Assembly: GCA_944389505.1 (NCBI GenBank)
Contig: CALXMP010000013.1
Location: 1 to 39,822 of the forward strand
DNA length: 39,822 bases
Direction of reading: 5' to 3'
From: an uncultured Spirochaetaceae bacterium
GTDB lineage: Bacteria > Spirochaetota > Spirochaetia > Sphaerochaetales > Sphaerochaetaceae
Under the pieces are notes generated by a model. That model searched no databases. It was given only the letters and a program-made list of their open reading frames with translations, and was not told the DNA's origin. The position numbers were made by a program, and so were the translations under genes. Below are positions 16,141 through 24,096 of the stretch, one piece after another (position 1 is the first letter of the stretch; the number at the start of each line of letters is the position of its first letter).

Positions 16141-17595
16141 CTATCTCTTCCAGAACATCCTCGTGAATAGCGAATAGACGGTGTAGAACTCAAGCCTTCC
16201 TACAAGCATCAGGAAAGAGAATACCCAGAGACTCCACTCTGGGAAGATGCTGAAATTGAACGATGATCCAAGTCCCCCTATCCCGGTACCAAGATTGCCT
16301 AGGCATAGGAATACCGATGAGAAACATGTAAGGAAATCAAAGCCCGTGAGCGATATAACAACGGATCCTGCGAAGAGTGAGAGAAAATAGCACCCTGCAT
16401 AGCCTGCTATGGAAAGAGCTGTGTATGTATCATAGTAGGTGTTTCCAAGCTGTATCGATGATACAGAGCTGGGATGGATGCGCTTGAGCATCGAATTGCG
16501 GGCAAGACGCAGCAGAATACCTATACGGACGACCTTCATTCCTCCACCTGCGGATCCTGAGCATGCGCCTATGAAGCACACGACGATGAGTATCATCTGT
16601 GAGAACATGGGCCACATATTGAAATCATCGGTGACATAGCCTGTCGTGGTCATCATCGACACGACATGGAAAGCAGCAGCCCTGAGGGATTCAGACAGTG
16701 TTCTGTATGTACCGGAAAGGAACAGCTGGACCATGACTGCCATTATGGAGAATAGGATTATCATGAAATACATGCGGAACTCGCCGTTCCTGGCAATCTT
16801 CCTGAAATTCCTCTTTATAGCATAGAAGAAGAGCGTGAAGTTGCATCCTGCAAGAAACATGAAAAGTACGCATATCCACTCAACTGCATCGTTCCCATAT
16901 CCACCAATGGAGGCATTCAGAGGAGCGAATCCCGCGGCGCCCATCGTCCCGAACATCACAGTCACAGCGTTGAATGGATCCAGCCCTGCAGTCATCAGCA
17001 TCAGAGTCTGGGCTGCGGACAACCCGACGTAGAATGACCAAAGGGCAACAGCAGTACCGCGGATAGTAGGCATGAACTTGGATTTCGTCGCTCCCACGGA
17101 TTCGGCACCGAAGAGCGTATTCCCGCTCAGACCGAAGATAGGAAGGACGGCAATGAAGAGGACTACGACACCCATCCCTCCGAGCCAGCTTGTAAGACTT
17201 CTCCAGAATATTATTGAACGGTCGAGCGCCTCTATATCCACAAGCACCGTCGCTCCAGCTGTCGTGAATCCAGACATTATCTCAAAAAAACATTTGGAGT
17301 ATGAGAGCCCATCCCCTGCTGCATACATCGGAAGCGCACCGAAAGCCGCCATCACGACCCATGTAAGCGATACAATCAGCATCGATTCCTTCGGACCTAT
17401 CCTCATTCCACCTTCGCTTACTGCGATATTCAGGATGAACACAGCAGATAGAACCATAAGGACAATCGTGAGCACGTAGCCAAGAAAGGCATCATCCTCG
17501 CCATAATGCAGGGCAAGGCCCATAGGAATGAGCATCACGAGCGAGATGAAAAGCATTATGAATGCGAGGAAGCGGAAAACCGAACTATAGCTCAT
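16141..17595 (-). CDS. trkH: Potassium uptake protein TrkH/KtrB-type channel subunit
   Basis: This 484-residue membrane protein belongs to the Trk/Ktr K+ transporter family. Four pore-loop repeats can be seen, each with a selectivity-filter glycine: SGFTTAGATVL, FGTMGAAGFAP, MMTTTGYVTDDF and LGNLGTGIGGLG. About ten transmembrane helices surround them. It needs a cytosolic TrkA/KtrA gating partner, which is not in the window. The start has no clear ribosome site. It lies 19 nt downstream of the LytM-like gene on the same strand, so the two are probably co-transcribed. That pairing is unusual and may tie turgor control to the envelope protein, but this is only inference. Confidence 0.93.
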   Translation of the reverse strand: MSYSSVFRFLAFIMLFISLVMLIPMGLALHYGEDDAFLGYVLTIVLMVLSAVFILNIAVSEGGMRIGPKESMLIVSLTWVVMAAFGALPMYAAGDGLSYSKCFFEIMSGFTTAGATVLVDIEALDRSIIFWRSLTSWLGGMGVVVLFIAVLPIFGLSGNTLFGAESVGATKSKFMPTIRGTAVALWSFYVGLSAAQTLMLMTAGLDPFNAVTVMFGTMGAAGFAPLNASIGGYGNDAVEWICVLFMFLAGCNFTLFFYAIKRNFRKIARNGEFRMYFMIILFSIMAVMVQLFLSGTYRTLSESLRAAAFHVVSMMTTTGYVTDDFNMWPMFSQMILIVVCFIGACSGSAGGGMKVVRIGILLRLARNSMLKRIHPSSVSSIQLGNTYYDTYTALSIAGYAGCYFLSLFAGSVVISLTGFDFLTCFSSVFLCLGNLGTGIGGLGSSFNFSIFPEWSLWVFSFLMLVGRLEFYTVYSLFTRMFWKR

Positions 17596-17614
17596 ATTCT
17601 ATGGGTTGATGATA

Positions 17615-18610
17615 TCAGAGGACGGACTCAGGATCCAATGCTATTCCAGACTGTCTGACACAGAAGAATACGGCAGGTGAACCATCGAAATAGGTATTGC
17701 TTGTGCCTATCGATCCTATCGTCTCTCCTTTTGTTACCGAGCGGCCCGTTCCTACCATTATCGTCTCGAGGCCATAGTACTCCGTCACATAGCCGCCTTC
17801 ATGGTAGATGACAAGCCCTTTGCCATAATCGGGATCGTTCGGGAAATCCTGCACCTTGCCATCGGCAGCGGCTGTCACAGCCGAGCCGGGAGCGCCTGCA
17901 ATCACGATGCCCTTGAGCTGCTCGCCATTGTATATTGAATTGAAGCGCCTGGTAATCGTTCCACCCTCAAGAGGAAGAGCAAATGCGGAATCGACCCATT
18001 CAGCCGACTCCGGTACAGGGATGAACAGTCTCTCCCCTGCAGATACCGAACTGACTCCATTGAAAGCAAGAAGCTCCTCCCCCGTAATGTCAGGGCAGCA
18101 GGATGCTGCTATCGATGCAGCCGTATCGCCCGCTGCAGCTGTATACCAGTAGCCATCGGTATCAGGTATCCTGATGGAGGAACCGGGGGCGATGGTATTG
18201 AGATTCCTTATTCCATTGAAATTGACTATCGTATCGGCAGTTATCCCCGAAGCTTCAGCTATCGATTCAAGCGTATCGCCATCCTGGACAACATACTCGC
18301 TCACACTGTATCCAGGCACATCCTTGCTTACAGCAGCCGAATCGGATGAAGGGCTCTGTGAGGAGTGGCGGAGCGCAGGAGCCTCATTGGCAAGCATTGC
18401 CGGCTCCTCTACATCGAAGCTGACAGCACTGACTCCTGATGATGCATCCTCATTCCCATCGCTGTGAGGGGTGAACATAAGATAGATCACAATAGCGATC
18501 AGTGTGATTAGGACGCCGATAAAGGCAATGATAAGCGAAGTTCCCCTGTTTCCAGAGCGTTTCTCCCTGTACCCTTCCGGAAGCATATCATCATAACTGT
18601 TTCTGCCCAT
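17615..18610 (-). CDS. LysM-LysM-LytM (degenerate M23 peptidase) membrane-anchored protein
   Basis: The 331-residue protein has a short cytoplasmic N-terminus with NSYDDM (residues 4-9), one membrane helix (25-45) and a Ser-rich stretch. Two LysM-like repeats follow (about 104-148 and 153-198; the first is VVQDGDTLESIAEASGI), then an M23/LytM fold (209-331). The LytM fold is clear from AVTAAADGKV, DYGKGLVIYHEGGY and VTKGETIGSIG, but every zinc or catalytic ligand is replaced. The usual HxxxD is L232...V236, the YAHL His is Gly280, and HLHFEV is A313-V-F315-F-C-V. This resembles EnvC/NlpD-type division activators, which lost catalysis and recruit other hydrolases. It shares a 41-bp divergent control region with the truncated PBP gene and precedes trkH. 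Confidence 0.85.
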   Translation of the reverse strand: MGRNSYDDMLPEGYREKRSGNRGTSLIIAFIGVLITLIAIVIYLMFTPHSDGNEDASSGVSAVSFDVEEPAMLANEAPALRHSSQSPSSDSAAVSKDVPGYSVSEYVVQDGDTLESIAEASGITADTIVNFNGIRNLNTIAPGSSIRIPDTDGYWYTAAAGDTAASIAASCCPDITGEELLAFNGVSSVSAGERLFIPVPESAEWVDSAFALPLEGGTITRRFNSIYNGEQLKGIVIAGAPGSAVTAAADGKVQDFPNDPDYGKGLVIYHEGGYVTEYYGLETIMVGTGRSVTKGETIGSIGTSNTYFDGSPAVFFCVRQSGIALDPESVL

Positions 18611-18614
18611 ACTA

Positions 18615-18668
18615 TCGACAATCCTTAAACCGGTGACTATTATAAATAGCTATGAACGAAAATGGCAA
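18615..18668. promoter_or_regulatory. Overlapping divergent promoters between the LytM-like and PBP-remnant genes
   Basis: Plus strand: TCGACA (18615-18620), 17 nt, TATTAT (18638-18643), then 8 nt to the ATG at 18652. Minus strand: TTGCCA (18668-18663, inside the PBP-like ORF), 18 nt, and a perfect TATAAT (18644-18639), then 28 nt to the ATG at 18610. The two -10 boxes overlap on opposite strands, so polymerase should occupy only one at a time. Confidence 0.55.
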
Positions 18669-19512
18669 TAAGCCCGGGCTGCTTGCTGGCATCCTGATTA
18701 CCATAATGGCTGCGCTGACTATACTGCGCATCATTCTCATCATCTCAGCCCCAGGGAGCTCTGGATACAGGGATCCTGAGCTGCCAGAGGTAATGATCAG
18801 GGGCAGTATCATTGACAGGAACGGAGAAATCCTTGCGCTCCAGGCTCCGGACTATGGCTTTCTTATCAAAGACGATGGCACTCCATCATCTATACTTGCC
18901 TCATTCATCTCCGGATATACAAGCGAGAATGCAATATCGATAGAGAACAGAATCGACAACGGCGCTTCATTCATCGCCATCACGTCAATTCCTTCCATAG
19001 AGGAAAGTGAGGAGATTGTGGCTTCCATAGGGGAAAACGGACTGGATGACGCCCTTGCATTCTCATATGTCGAAAGAAGAAAACTACTCGTTCCGGAGGC
19101 ATCGTTTCCGTTCATCGGCAGAACGGATGAGAATCTCCATGGGATTTCCGGGATAGAGAAGACGATGGACAGCTTCCTATCACCTCTGCCGACACCCGGC
19201 AAGGACAGCGTGACAGGTGCGACGGTCATGCTGACAATCGACCAGGAGATGCAGTACAAGCTTTCATCCCTCTCTCTTCCAGGAAGAACGGCAATATACC
19301 TTGAAGACGGTTCGATTGCTGCAATAACAGGCATCGGCGACAGCGATATCAATGAGCTGGTGCTCACTGTAACAGGGGCAGAGGGCACGATATACAGAAA
19401 AGAGATGTCAGCGCCACCTGAAAATGCTGTACCGATGGGTCCATTCCTTATCGCAGCAGATGATATGAGCGATGAGATCCTTCAGGAGATATCCGAGACC
19501 TGTGACCTGTAG
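18652..19512 (+). CDS. Truncated class B PBP-like protein (dimerisation domain without transpeptidase)
   Basis: The 286-residue protein has one membrane anchor (about residues 10-31). It then shows class B PBP pedestal marks in the right order: RGSIIDRNGEILA at 50-62, GISGIEKTMDSFL at 164-176 and VMLTIDQEMQYKL at 192-204. It continues with AIYLEDGSIAAITGIGD (214-230), matching the first strands of a transpeptidase domain, then ends. FtsI and PBP2 are about 550-650 residues. Where the SxxK serine should come (PGSTFK), it reads PMGPFL at 261-266, and no SxN or KTG motif follows. The frame is intact with no stop in the pedestal, so it appears maintained rather than freshly broken. The start has no Shine-Dalgarno and lies 8 nt from a -10 box. 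The 3' end overlaps flhF by 31 nt. The role is probably scaffolding; calling it a decaying pseudogene is the alternative. Confidence 0.75.
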   Translation: MNENGNKPGLLAGILITIMAALTILRIILIISAPGSSGYRDPELPEVMIRGSIIDRNGEILALQAPDYGFLIKDDGTPSSILASFISGYTSENAISIENRIDNGASFIAITSIPSIEESEEIVASIGENGLDDALAFSYVERRKLLVPEASFPFIGRTDENLHGISGIEKTMDSFLSPLPTPGKDSVTGATVMLTIDQEMQYKLSSLSLPGRTAIYLEDGSIAAITGIGDSDINELVLTVTGAEGTIYRKEMSAPPENAVPMGPFLIAADDMSDEILQEISETCDL

Positions 19513-20582
19513 CCCTTCATATCAAGTCCGAAACCCTTGAGATACTCAAGAATCAGGGCGGATGAGGCCTTCTTTATGTCATCAGGAACCTTCTGGCCAT
19601 CTGTGAAGAGCATTATCGGGGTGGAAGTCTTGTATGAAAATGAGAGCACGTTCCCTATCGTCTCAGTCTCATCGAGCTTTGTTACGGCAAGCGATGAAAT
19701 CCCGAACTCTGAGTATGATGTGAACTGCTCCATGGCATCCTCCTCCTTCATCGAGGCAGAGACAGTGAGGATGAAATCCGTTCTGTCCTTATCGAGAACG
19801 CCAAGGAGAGCGCGAAGCCTGAGGTTTAGCTCCTGATCCTTCGGGGAAAGCCCCATCGTATCGATAAAAATCACATCCTTCCATGAGAAGGATTCATAGG
19901 CCGATACAAGCTCATCCTCGGCACCGGCCATTGCAACAGGGATTGAGAGGGCATCGCCGAACGCCTTTATCTGCTCATACGCCCCTACCCTGTATGTATC
20001 GAGCGATATCACCGCAACACGCTTTCCGCTCTTGGCATAGAGATACGCAGTCTTCGCAAGTGTCGTGGTCTTTCCCGACCCGGTTGGGCCGATGAAGACG
20101 ACGAAGCGCTTCGGATGGACCTGTCTTGTATAGTCCACGCCTGAAAGGGAGATTATCCTGTCTGGAAGCACAATCCTGGGATCCTTGTCCTCAGGAAGGT
20201 TCTCGAGAAGCTTGGAAAAAAGAGGCTCCGTGATGTGATTGGCCTCAAGAAGCCTCCTTGCCTCCTTCTCCGCATCGGACATCTCCTTCTCACGGTATAT
20301 CTCCGTATCGAGACGCTCGCTTCTGGAAAGGGATGACGGATTGGGAGTCCTTGCCTCCTTCTCGAACTCGGACATATCCTTCTCATCGGTGACCTTCTTC
20401 TTTTTCCCAGTTCCCTCTGCAAGATAGCAGACAATCTCGCACCGAGGCTCGCGGCGGGTGAAAAGCCCGCCACGCGTATAGTAATCACGGCGCGAGTTTA
20501 TGCGGATATCATTCCCATAGAGCTCACGGGCTTTATTGAGAGCACTCTCATAGCTTTCAGCGACAACGGTGTAGTACTGCAT
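19482..20582 (-). CDS. flhF: FlhF-like SRP-family GTPase
   Basis: This is a 366-residue member of the SRP54/FtsY/FlhF GTPases, which target proteins to the membrane or cell pole. The N-terminal basic region (MQYYTVVAESYESALNKARE start) and RRDYYTRGG fit FlhF more than FtsY. The NG domain has G1 GPTGSGKTTTLAK at 165-177, DTYRVGAYEQIKAFG, G3 IDTMG and G4 TKLDET. An EKxMSxxEKEAR motif occurs twice, near residues 67-78 and 98-109. FlhF normally sits with flhA/flhG and positions flagella; here it ends a division/protease run with no motility gene in view. It starts 3 nt after hslU and overlaps the convergent PBP-remnant gene by 31 nt. A non-flagellar targeting role is possible. Confidence 0.85.
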   Translation of the reverse strand: MQYYTVVAESYESALNKARELYGNDIRINSRRDYYTRGGLFTRREPRCEIVCYLAEGTGKKKKVTDEKDMSEFEKEARTPNPSSLSRSERLDTEIYREKEMSDAEKEARRLLEANHITEPLFSKLLENLPEDKDPRIVLPDRIISLSGVDYTRQVHPKRFVVFIGPTGSGKTTTLAKTAYLYAKSGKRVAVISLDTYRVGAYEQIKAFGDALSIPVAMAGAEDELVSAYESFSWKDVIFIDTMGLSPKDQELNLRLRALLGVLDKDRTDFILTVSASMKEEDAMEQFTSYSEFGISSLAVTKLDETETIGNVLSFSYKTSTPIMLFTDGQKVPDDIKKASSALILEYLKGFGLDMKGYRSQVSDIS

Positions 20583-20585
20583 ATA

Positions 20586-21938
20586 TCAGAGAATATACTT
20601 TGAAAGATCCTGGTTCTCAACAATTCCCGAAAGACGCTGCCTGACATAGTCCTTCGTAATCTCGATTCTCTGTCCAGAAAGCTCATCGGCAGAGAATGCA
20701 AGCTCCTCAAGAAGCTTCTCCATCACGGTGTAGAGCCTTCTTGCACCTATATTGTCATTCGACTGGTTCACCTCGTATGCGATATCAGCAATCTCTCTGA
20801 GTGCCTCGTCCGCGAACTCCACCTCCACACCCTCTGTGGACAGCAGTGCCTTGTACTGCTTCGTGATGGCATTCTGAGGCTCGGTAAGAATCCTGTAGAA
20901 ATCCTCGCCTGAGAGATCGTTCAGCTCGACACGGAGCGGGAATCTGCCCTGGAGCTCCGGGATGAGATCGGAGGGCTTGGCAAATGAGAATGCACCAGCT
21001 GCGATGAAGAGGATGTTCGTCGTATCAACAACACCCCATTTTGTCGAGACCTTCGTTCCCTCGACAATCGGGAGGATATCGCGCTGGACACCCTCGCGGG
21101 AAACATCGGAATTGGAAGTGCTGTTGCGCGATGCGACCTTATCGATCTCATCGATGAAGATGATTCCCATCTCCTCAGCCCTCTCTATCGCCTCATCGAC
21201 AGCCTTATCCGGATCGATGACCTTATCCATCTCCTCCTCATGGAGGATCTCCCTCGCCCTCTTCACGGAAAGCTTCCTTGTCTTCTGCCTTCCGGCTGTC
21301 GAGAACATGCTGCCGAGGGAATTCAGCGCCTGCTGGATATCCTCCATGCTTCCGCTGGAGCCCATGACCTCGAACCCTAGATGCGCCTTCATATCAACGG
21401 GCATCTCGACTTCCTTCTCATCGAATACGCCATTTCTCAGCATCGTGCGGAACTTCTCCCTCGTATCCGATGCTGCGATGTCCGTGGAGCTGTCCTTCGA
21501 TACAGCAGGAAGCAGGAGATCGAGAAGCCTCTCCTCGACGCGTCTCTCGACTTCCTCCTCCTTCTGCCCTGCCATCTCCTCCCTGACCATTGAGAGCGAT
21601 GCGGCAGCAAGATCGCGAACCATCGACTCAACATCGCGTCCTACATAGCCTACTTCGGTATACTTCGTTGCCTCTACTTTGATAAAAGGTGCATTGGCAA
21701 GCTTCGCAATCCTTCTTGCGATCTCCGTCTTTCCGACACCGGTAGGACCGATCATCAGTATATTCTTCGGAGAGACCTCATCCCTGACATCCTCAGGAAG
21801 CCTCTTGCGGCGCACCCTGTTGCGGATTGCAATAGCGATTGTCCGCTTAGCCTCATCCTGGCCGACTACATATTCATCAAGGCTCCTCACGATCTCGGAA
21901 GGAACCATATCATCAAGTTTTTTCCTGTTATCTGGCAT
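20586..21938 (-). CDS. hslU: HslU, ATPase subunit of the HslUV protease
   Basis: HslU is the AAA+ unfoldase that feeds proteins to HslV in the cytosol. The 450-residue length is normal. The start region [20 protein letters not shown] is typical. Walker A is GPTGVGKTE near residue 66, followed by the GYVGRDVES pore loop. The I domain follows, then Walker [11 protein letters not shown], sensor elements, and the C-terminal tail DLSKYIL that docks into HslV pockets. It overlaps hslV by 11 nt, so the subunits are translationally coupled, and is followed by flhF after 3 nt. Confidence 0.98.
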   Translation of the reverse strand: MPDNRKKLDDMVPSEIVRSLDEYVVGQDEAKRTIAIAIRNRVRRKRLPEDVRDEVSPKNILMIGPTGVGKTEIARRIAKLANAPFIKVEATKYTEVGYVGRDVESMVRDLAAASLSMVREEMAGQKEEEVERRVEERLLDLLLPAVSKDSSTDIAASDTREKFRTMLRNGVFDEKEVEMPVDMKAHLGFEVMGSSGSMEDIQQALNSLGSMFSTAGRQKTRKLSVKRAREILHEEEMDKVIDPDKAVDEAIERAEEMGIIFIDEIDKVASRNSTSNSDVSREGVQRDILPIVEGTKVSTKWGVVDTTNILFIAAGAFSFAKPSDLIPELQGRFPLRVELNDLSGEDFYRILTEPQNAITKQYKALLSTEGVEVEFADEALREIADIAYEVNQSNDNIGARRLYTVMEKLLEELAFSADELSGQRIEITKDYVRQRLSGIVENQDLSKYIL

Positions 21939-22476
21939 CCTGCACCTCTGTGATTATATTGTGGTTGGTATATATGCAGATATCCGCAGCGATCGATACG
22001 CTTTTCCTTGCGATCTCCTCTGCTGACATATCAGCACCGGCATCGAGATAGGCCCTGGCCGCCGCAAGCGCATAGCTTCCGCCAGATCCTATTCCCGCAG
22101 CATCATACTCAGGCTCAAGCACATCGCCTGCGCCCGTGATAAGAAATGCCTTATCGCCATCGGATGTAAGGATCATCGCATTGAGATTCCTCAGCGTCTT
22201 GTCCGTCCTCCACTCCTTTGCAAGCTCGACAGCCGATCTTGTAAGATCGCCGTTGTACTGCCTCAGCTTCGATTCAAACAGCTCGAAGAGCGTGAATGCA
22301 TCGGCTGTAGCCCCGGCGAATCCGACTATTATCCTGCCATCATAGATACGTCTGACCTTGCGGCAGTTTCCCTTCATGACGACACCGCCTTCGCTCTGCG
22401 TTGCCTGTCCATCACCAGCGATGGCAACCTGGCCATTCTTCCTTACAAGGCATATTGTCGTGCCATGGATACTCAT
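21928..22476 (-). CDS. hslV: HslV, peptidase subunit of the HslUV protease
   Basis: HslV is a threonine peptidase of the proteasome type that forms two hexameric rings. The 182-residue protein begins [15 protein letters not shown]. The catalytic Thr is residue 6, so a five-residue leader must be removed; similar MxxHGTTI starts occur in Thermotoga and Bacillus. [38 protein letters not shown] and DICIYTN are all conserved. AAGGAG precedes the ATG, whose A directly follows the xerC stop (TGA-ATG). Co-transcription with hslU is clear. Confidence 0.98.
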   Translation of the reverse strand: MSIHGTTICLVRKNGQVAIAGDGQATQSEGGVVMKGNCRKVRRIYDGRIIVGFAGATADAFTLFELFESKLRQYNGDLTRSAVELAKEWRTDKTLRNLNAMILTSDGDKAFLITGAGDVLEPEYDAAGIGSGGSYALAAARAYLDAGADMSAEEIARKSVSIAADICIYTNHNIITEVQDAR

Positions 22477-23364
22477 TCACTTCTCCTTTGCATGAGGATG
22501 CGCCATCTCATAGACATTCCTGAGCCTCTGGCGCGAGACATGGGTATAGATCTGGGTCGTGGAGATGCTCTCATGCCCCAGCAGCTCCTGTACCAGCCTG
22601 ATGTCAGCACCGCGGTCCATCAGGTGCGTTGCGAATGAATGGCGGAGCGTATGCGGTGTGAACTCCTTCTGCCATCCAAGCATCTTTCTATACTTTTCAA
22701 AGATAATATGCGCGCTCGATAAGGGCAACCGTCCTCCTTTGCTGCCAAGGAAGAAAGCATCGGGATCGCCATTCTTCTCCCGTCTGAATGCCTCGAGGCA
22801 CGGTATATACTCCTTTATCTCCTGCTCCGTTGATTCCGAGAAGAAGACGAAACGCTCCTTATCGCCCTTTCCGCGTATCAGGATCCTGCGATGCGGGAAA
22901 TCGAAATCCGTGGCATCCACCGACAGCGCCTCTGAAATCCTCATGCCTGAGTTGTAGATCAGGAGGAAGAGCATATGGTCCCTCTCGTCCATATACCCAT
23001 GCCGTGGAACGGCGAGAAGCTCCCTCACCTCCTCCTCTGTCAAGACGGAAGGAAGCCTGCGTTCCTTCATCCTCAGCGATATCCCGCTGAATGGATCGGA
23101 TGAGGCTATACCCCTTCTGATGAGATAGCCATAGTAGGTTCTGATCGCAGTAAGCTTGCGGAGCACTGACCTCTCCGAGAACTCGCTCATCAGCTCACGA
23201 GCATATGAGAGCGCATCATCGCGCGTGAATGATTGCTCATCAAGCCCTGCCTTCTCCATCCAGGAAAGCCAGTGCCTCAGATCTATTCCATAGTTCGTGA
23301 CGGTATTATCCGACAGTCCCCTTATGTCACCGATATACGAAAGGAAATCCTCTGCTAATCCCAT
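22477..23364 (-). CDS. xerC: Tyrosine recombinase XerC-type
   Basis: The 295-residue recombinase has an N-terminal SAM-like DNA-binding domain (residues 1-95) and a catalytic domain. The active-site set is complete: Arg142 (GMRISEA), Lys166/169 (RGKGDKERF), His238 and Arg241 (PHTLRHSFATH), His264 (LLGHESI) and nucleophile Tyr273 (TQIYTHVS). It should resolve chromosome dimers at dif together with a partner. Linkage to hslVU and a dprA-like gene matches the xerC (codV)-clpQ-clpY order in Bacillus, which is why I call this copy XerC and the other XerD. It overlaps the dprA-like gene by 10 nt. Confidence 0.9.
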   Translation of the reverse strand: MGLAEDFLSYIGDIRGLSDNTVTNYGIDLRHWLSWMEKAGLDEQSFTRDDALSYARELMSEFSERSVLRKLTAIRTYYGYLIRRGIASSDPFSGISLRMKERRLPSVLTEEEVRELLAVPRHGYMDERDHMLFLLIYNSGMRISEALSVDATDFDFPHRRILIRGKGDKERFVFFSESTEQEIKEYIPCLEAFRREKNGDPDAFFLGSKGGRLPLSSAHIIFEKYRKMLGWQKEFTPHTLRHSFATHLMDRGADIRLVQELLGHESISTTQIYTHVSRQRLRNVYEMAHPHAKEK

Positions 23365-24074
23365 TGCATCCTCATTATACCGAATCGTGAGCCGTGGAAT
23401 CCATAATAACCATTCTCAGAGGGGTATGCTATTGCCTGGGGATACTCAACGAAGGAGGAGTATGACCCGACTGCGGGGCATCCTTCCCTCACGATATTCC
23501 TCATAGCCTCCTCTGTCAGAGAGGAGCGGAGCACGGCAGCGTCGAGCCCCATGTCTATGGCAGTAATAAGCGGATGGGTTCCAGGAAGCCTTTTCCCGCC
23601 TGCTGCCATTATGGCCGAGGAGGACAGCGAAAGCGCTATGCTTCTGGCAAGGCCTTCATCGCGGCCCCAGAGAAGAGGGCTTATCACGCTGCCGCCAGTA
23701 AGGAGTATCTTCCTGAGCTTCCATCCATAGTTTTTTTCGTAGCTTCTCATTCCCTCCGATATGACCATATGTATCCGGCCCTCCCCATCCTCCGCTCCGC
23801 GTATGACGGAAAGCATTCCTCCTCTGTCTCCTATCGATACAATATCAATCCCTGACGAAGCTGCCTCCAAGGCAGAGACGTACATATCGCAGAGAACTCT
23901 CTCAGATGAGAGGAAAGAGACAAGAAGAACACACTTATCCTTAGGAAGGACTCCCCTGTAGAAGACAGGGATTGAATCGATAAGGGCAAAACCAATGCCA
24001 TCATCCTCCGCTCGAAGAAGCTCTGCCCTCATATCATCGGGAAAGAGCAGGCTGAAATCATGAAATATCTCCAT
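23355..24074 (-). CDS. Divergent DprA/Smf-like protein
   Basis: At 239 residues this is shorter than DprA (about 290-370) and very divergent. The best evidence is the second half of the Rossmann core. GRDEGLARSIALSLSSSAIMAAGG (split here: GRDEGLARSIALS, then LSSSAIMAAGG) lines up with RNRIIAGLS...VVEA. THPLITAIDMGLDAAVLRSSL lines up with SGSLITARHALELGREVFAVPGS, and NIVREGCPAV with LIREGA. The N-terminal SAM and C-terminal winged-helix domains are missing, and the SGxAxGID motif is not recognisable. DprA binds ssDNA and loads RecA in transformation. Context supports the call: dprA sits beside xerC-hslVU in many genomes. No Shine-Dalgarno is visible. The DNA-binding role may be lost. Confidence 0.65.
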   Translation of the reverse strand: MEIFHDFSLLFPDDMRAELLRAEDDGIGFALIDSIPVFYRGVLPKDKCVLLVSFLSSERVLCDMYVSALEAASSGIDIVSIGDRGGMLSVIRGAEDGEGRIHMVISEGMRSYEKNYGWKLRKILLTGGSVISPLLWGRDEGLARSIALSLSSSAIMAAGGKRLPGTHPLITAIDMGLDAAVLRSSLTEEAMRNIVREGCPAVGSYSSFVEYPQAIAYPSENGYYGFHGSRFGIMRMQWD

Positions 24075-24096
24075 GAAATATATACGCGCTGAGTCC

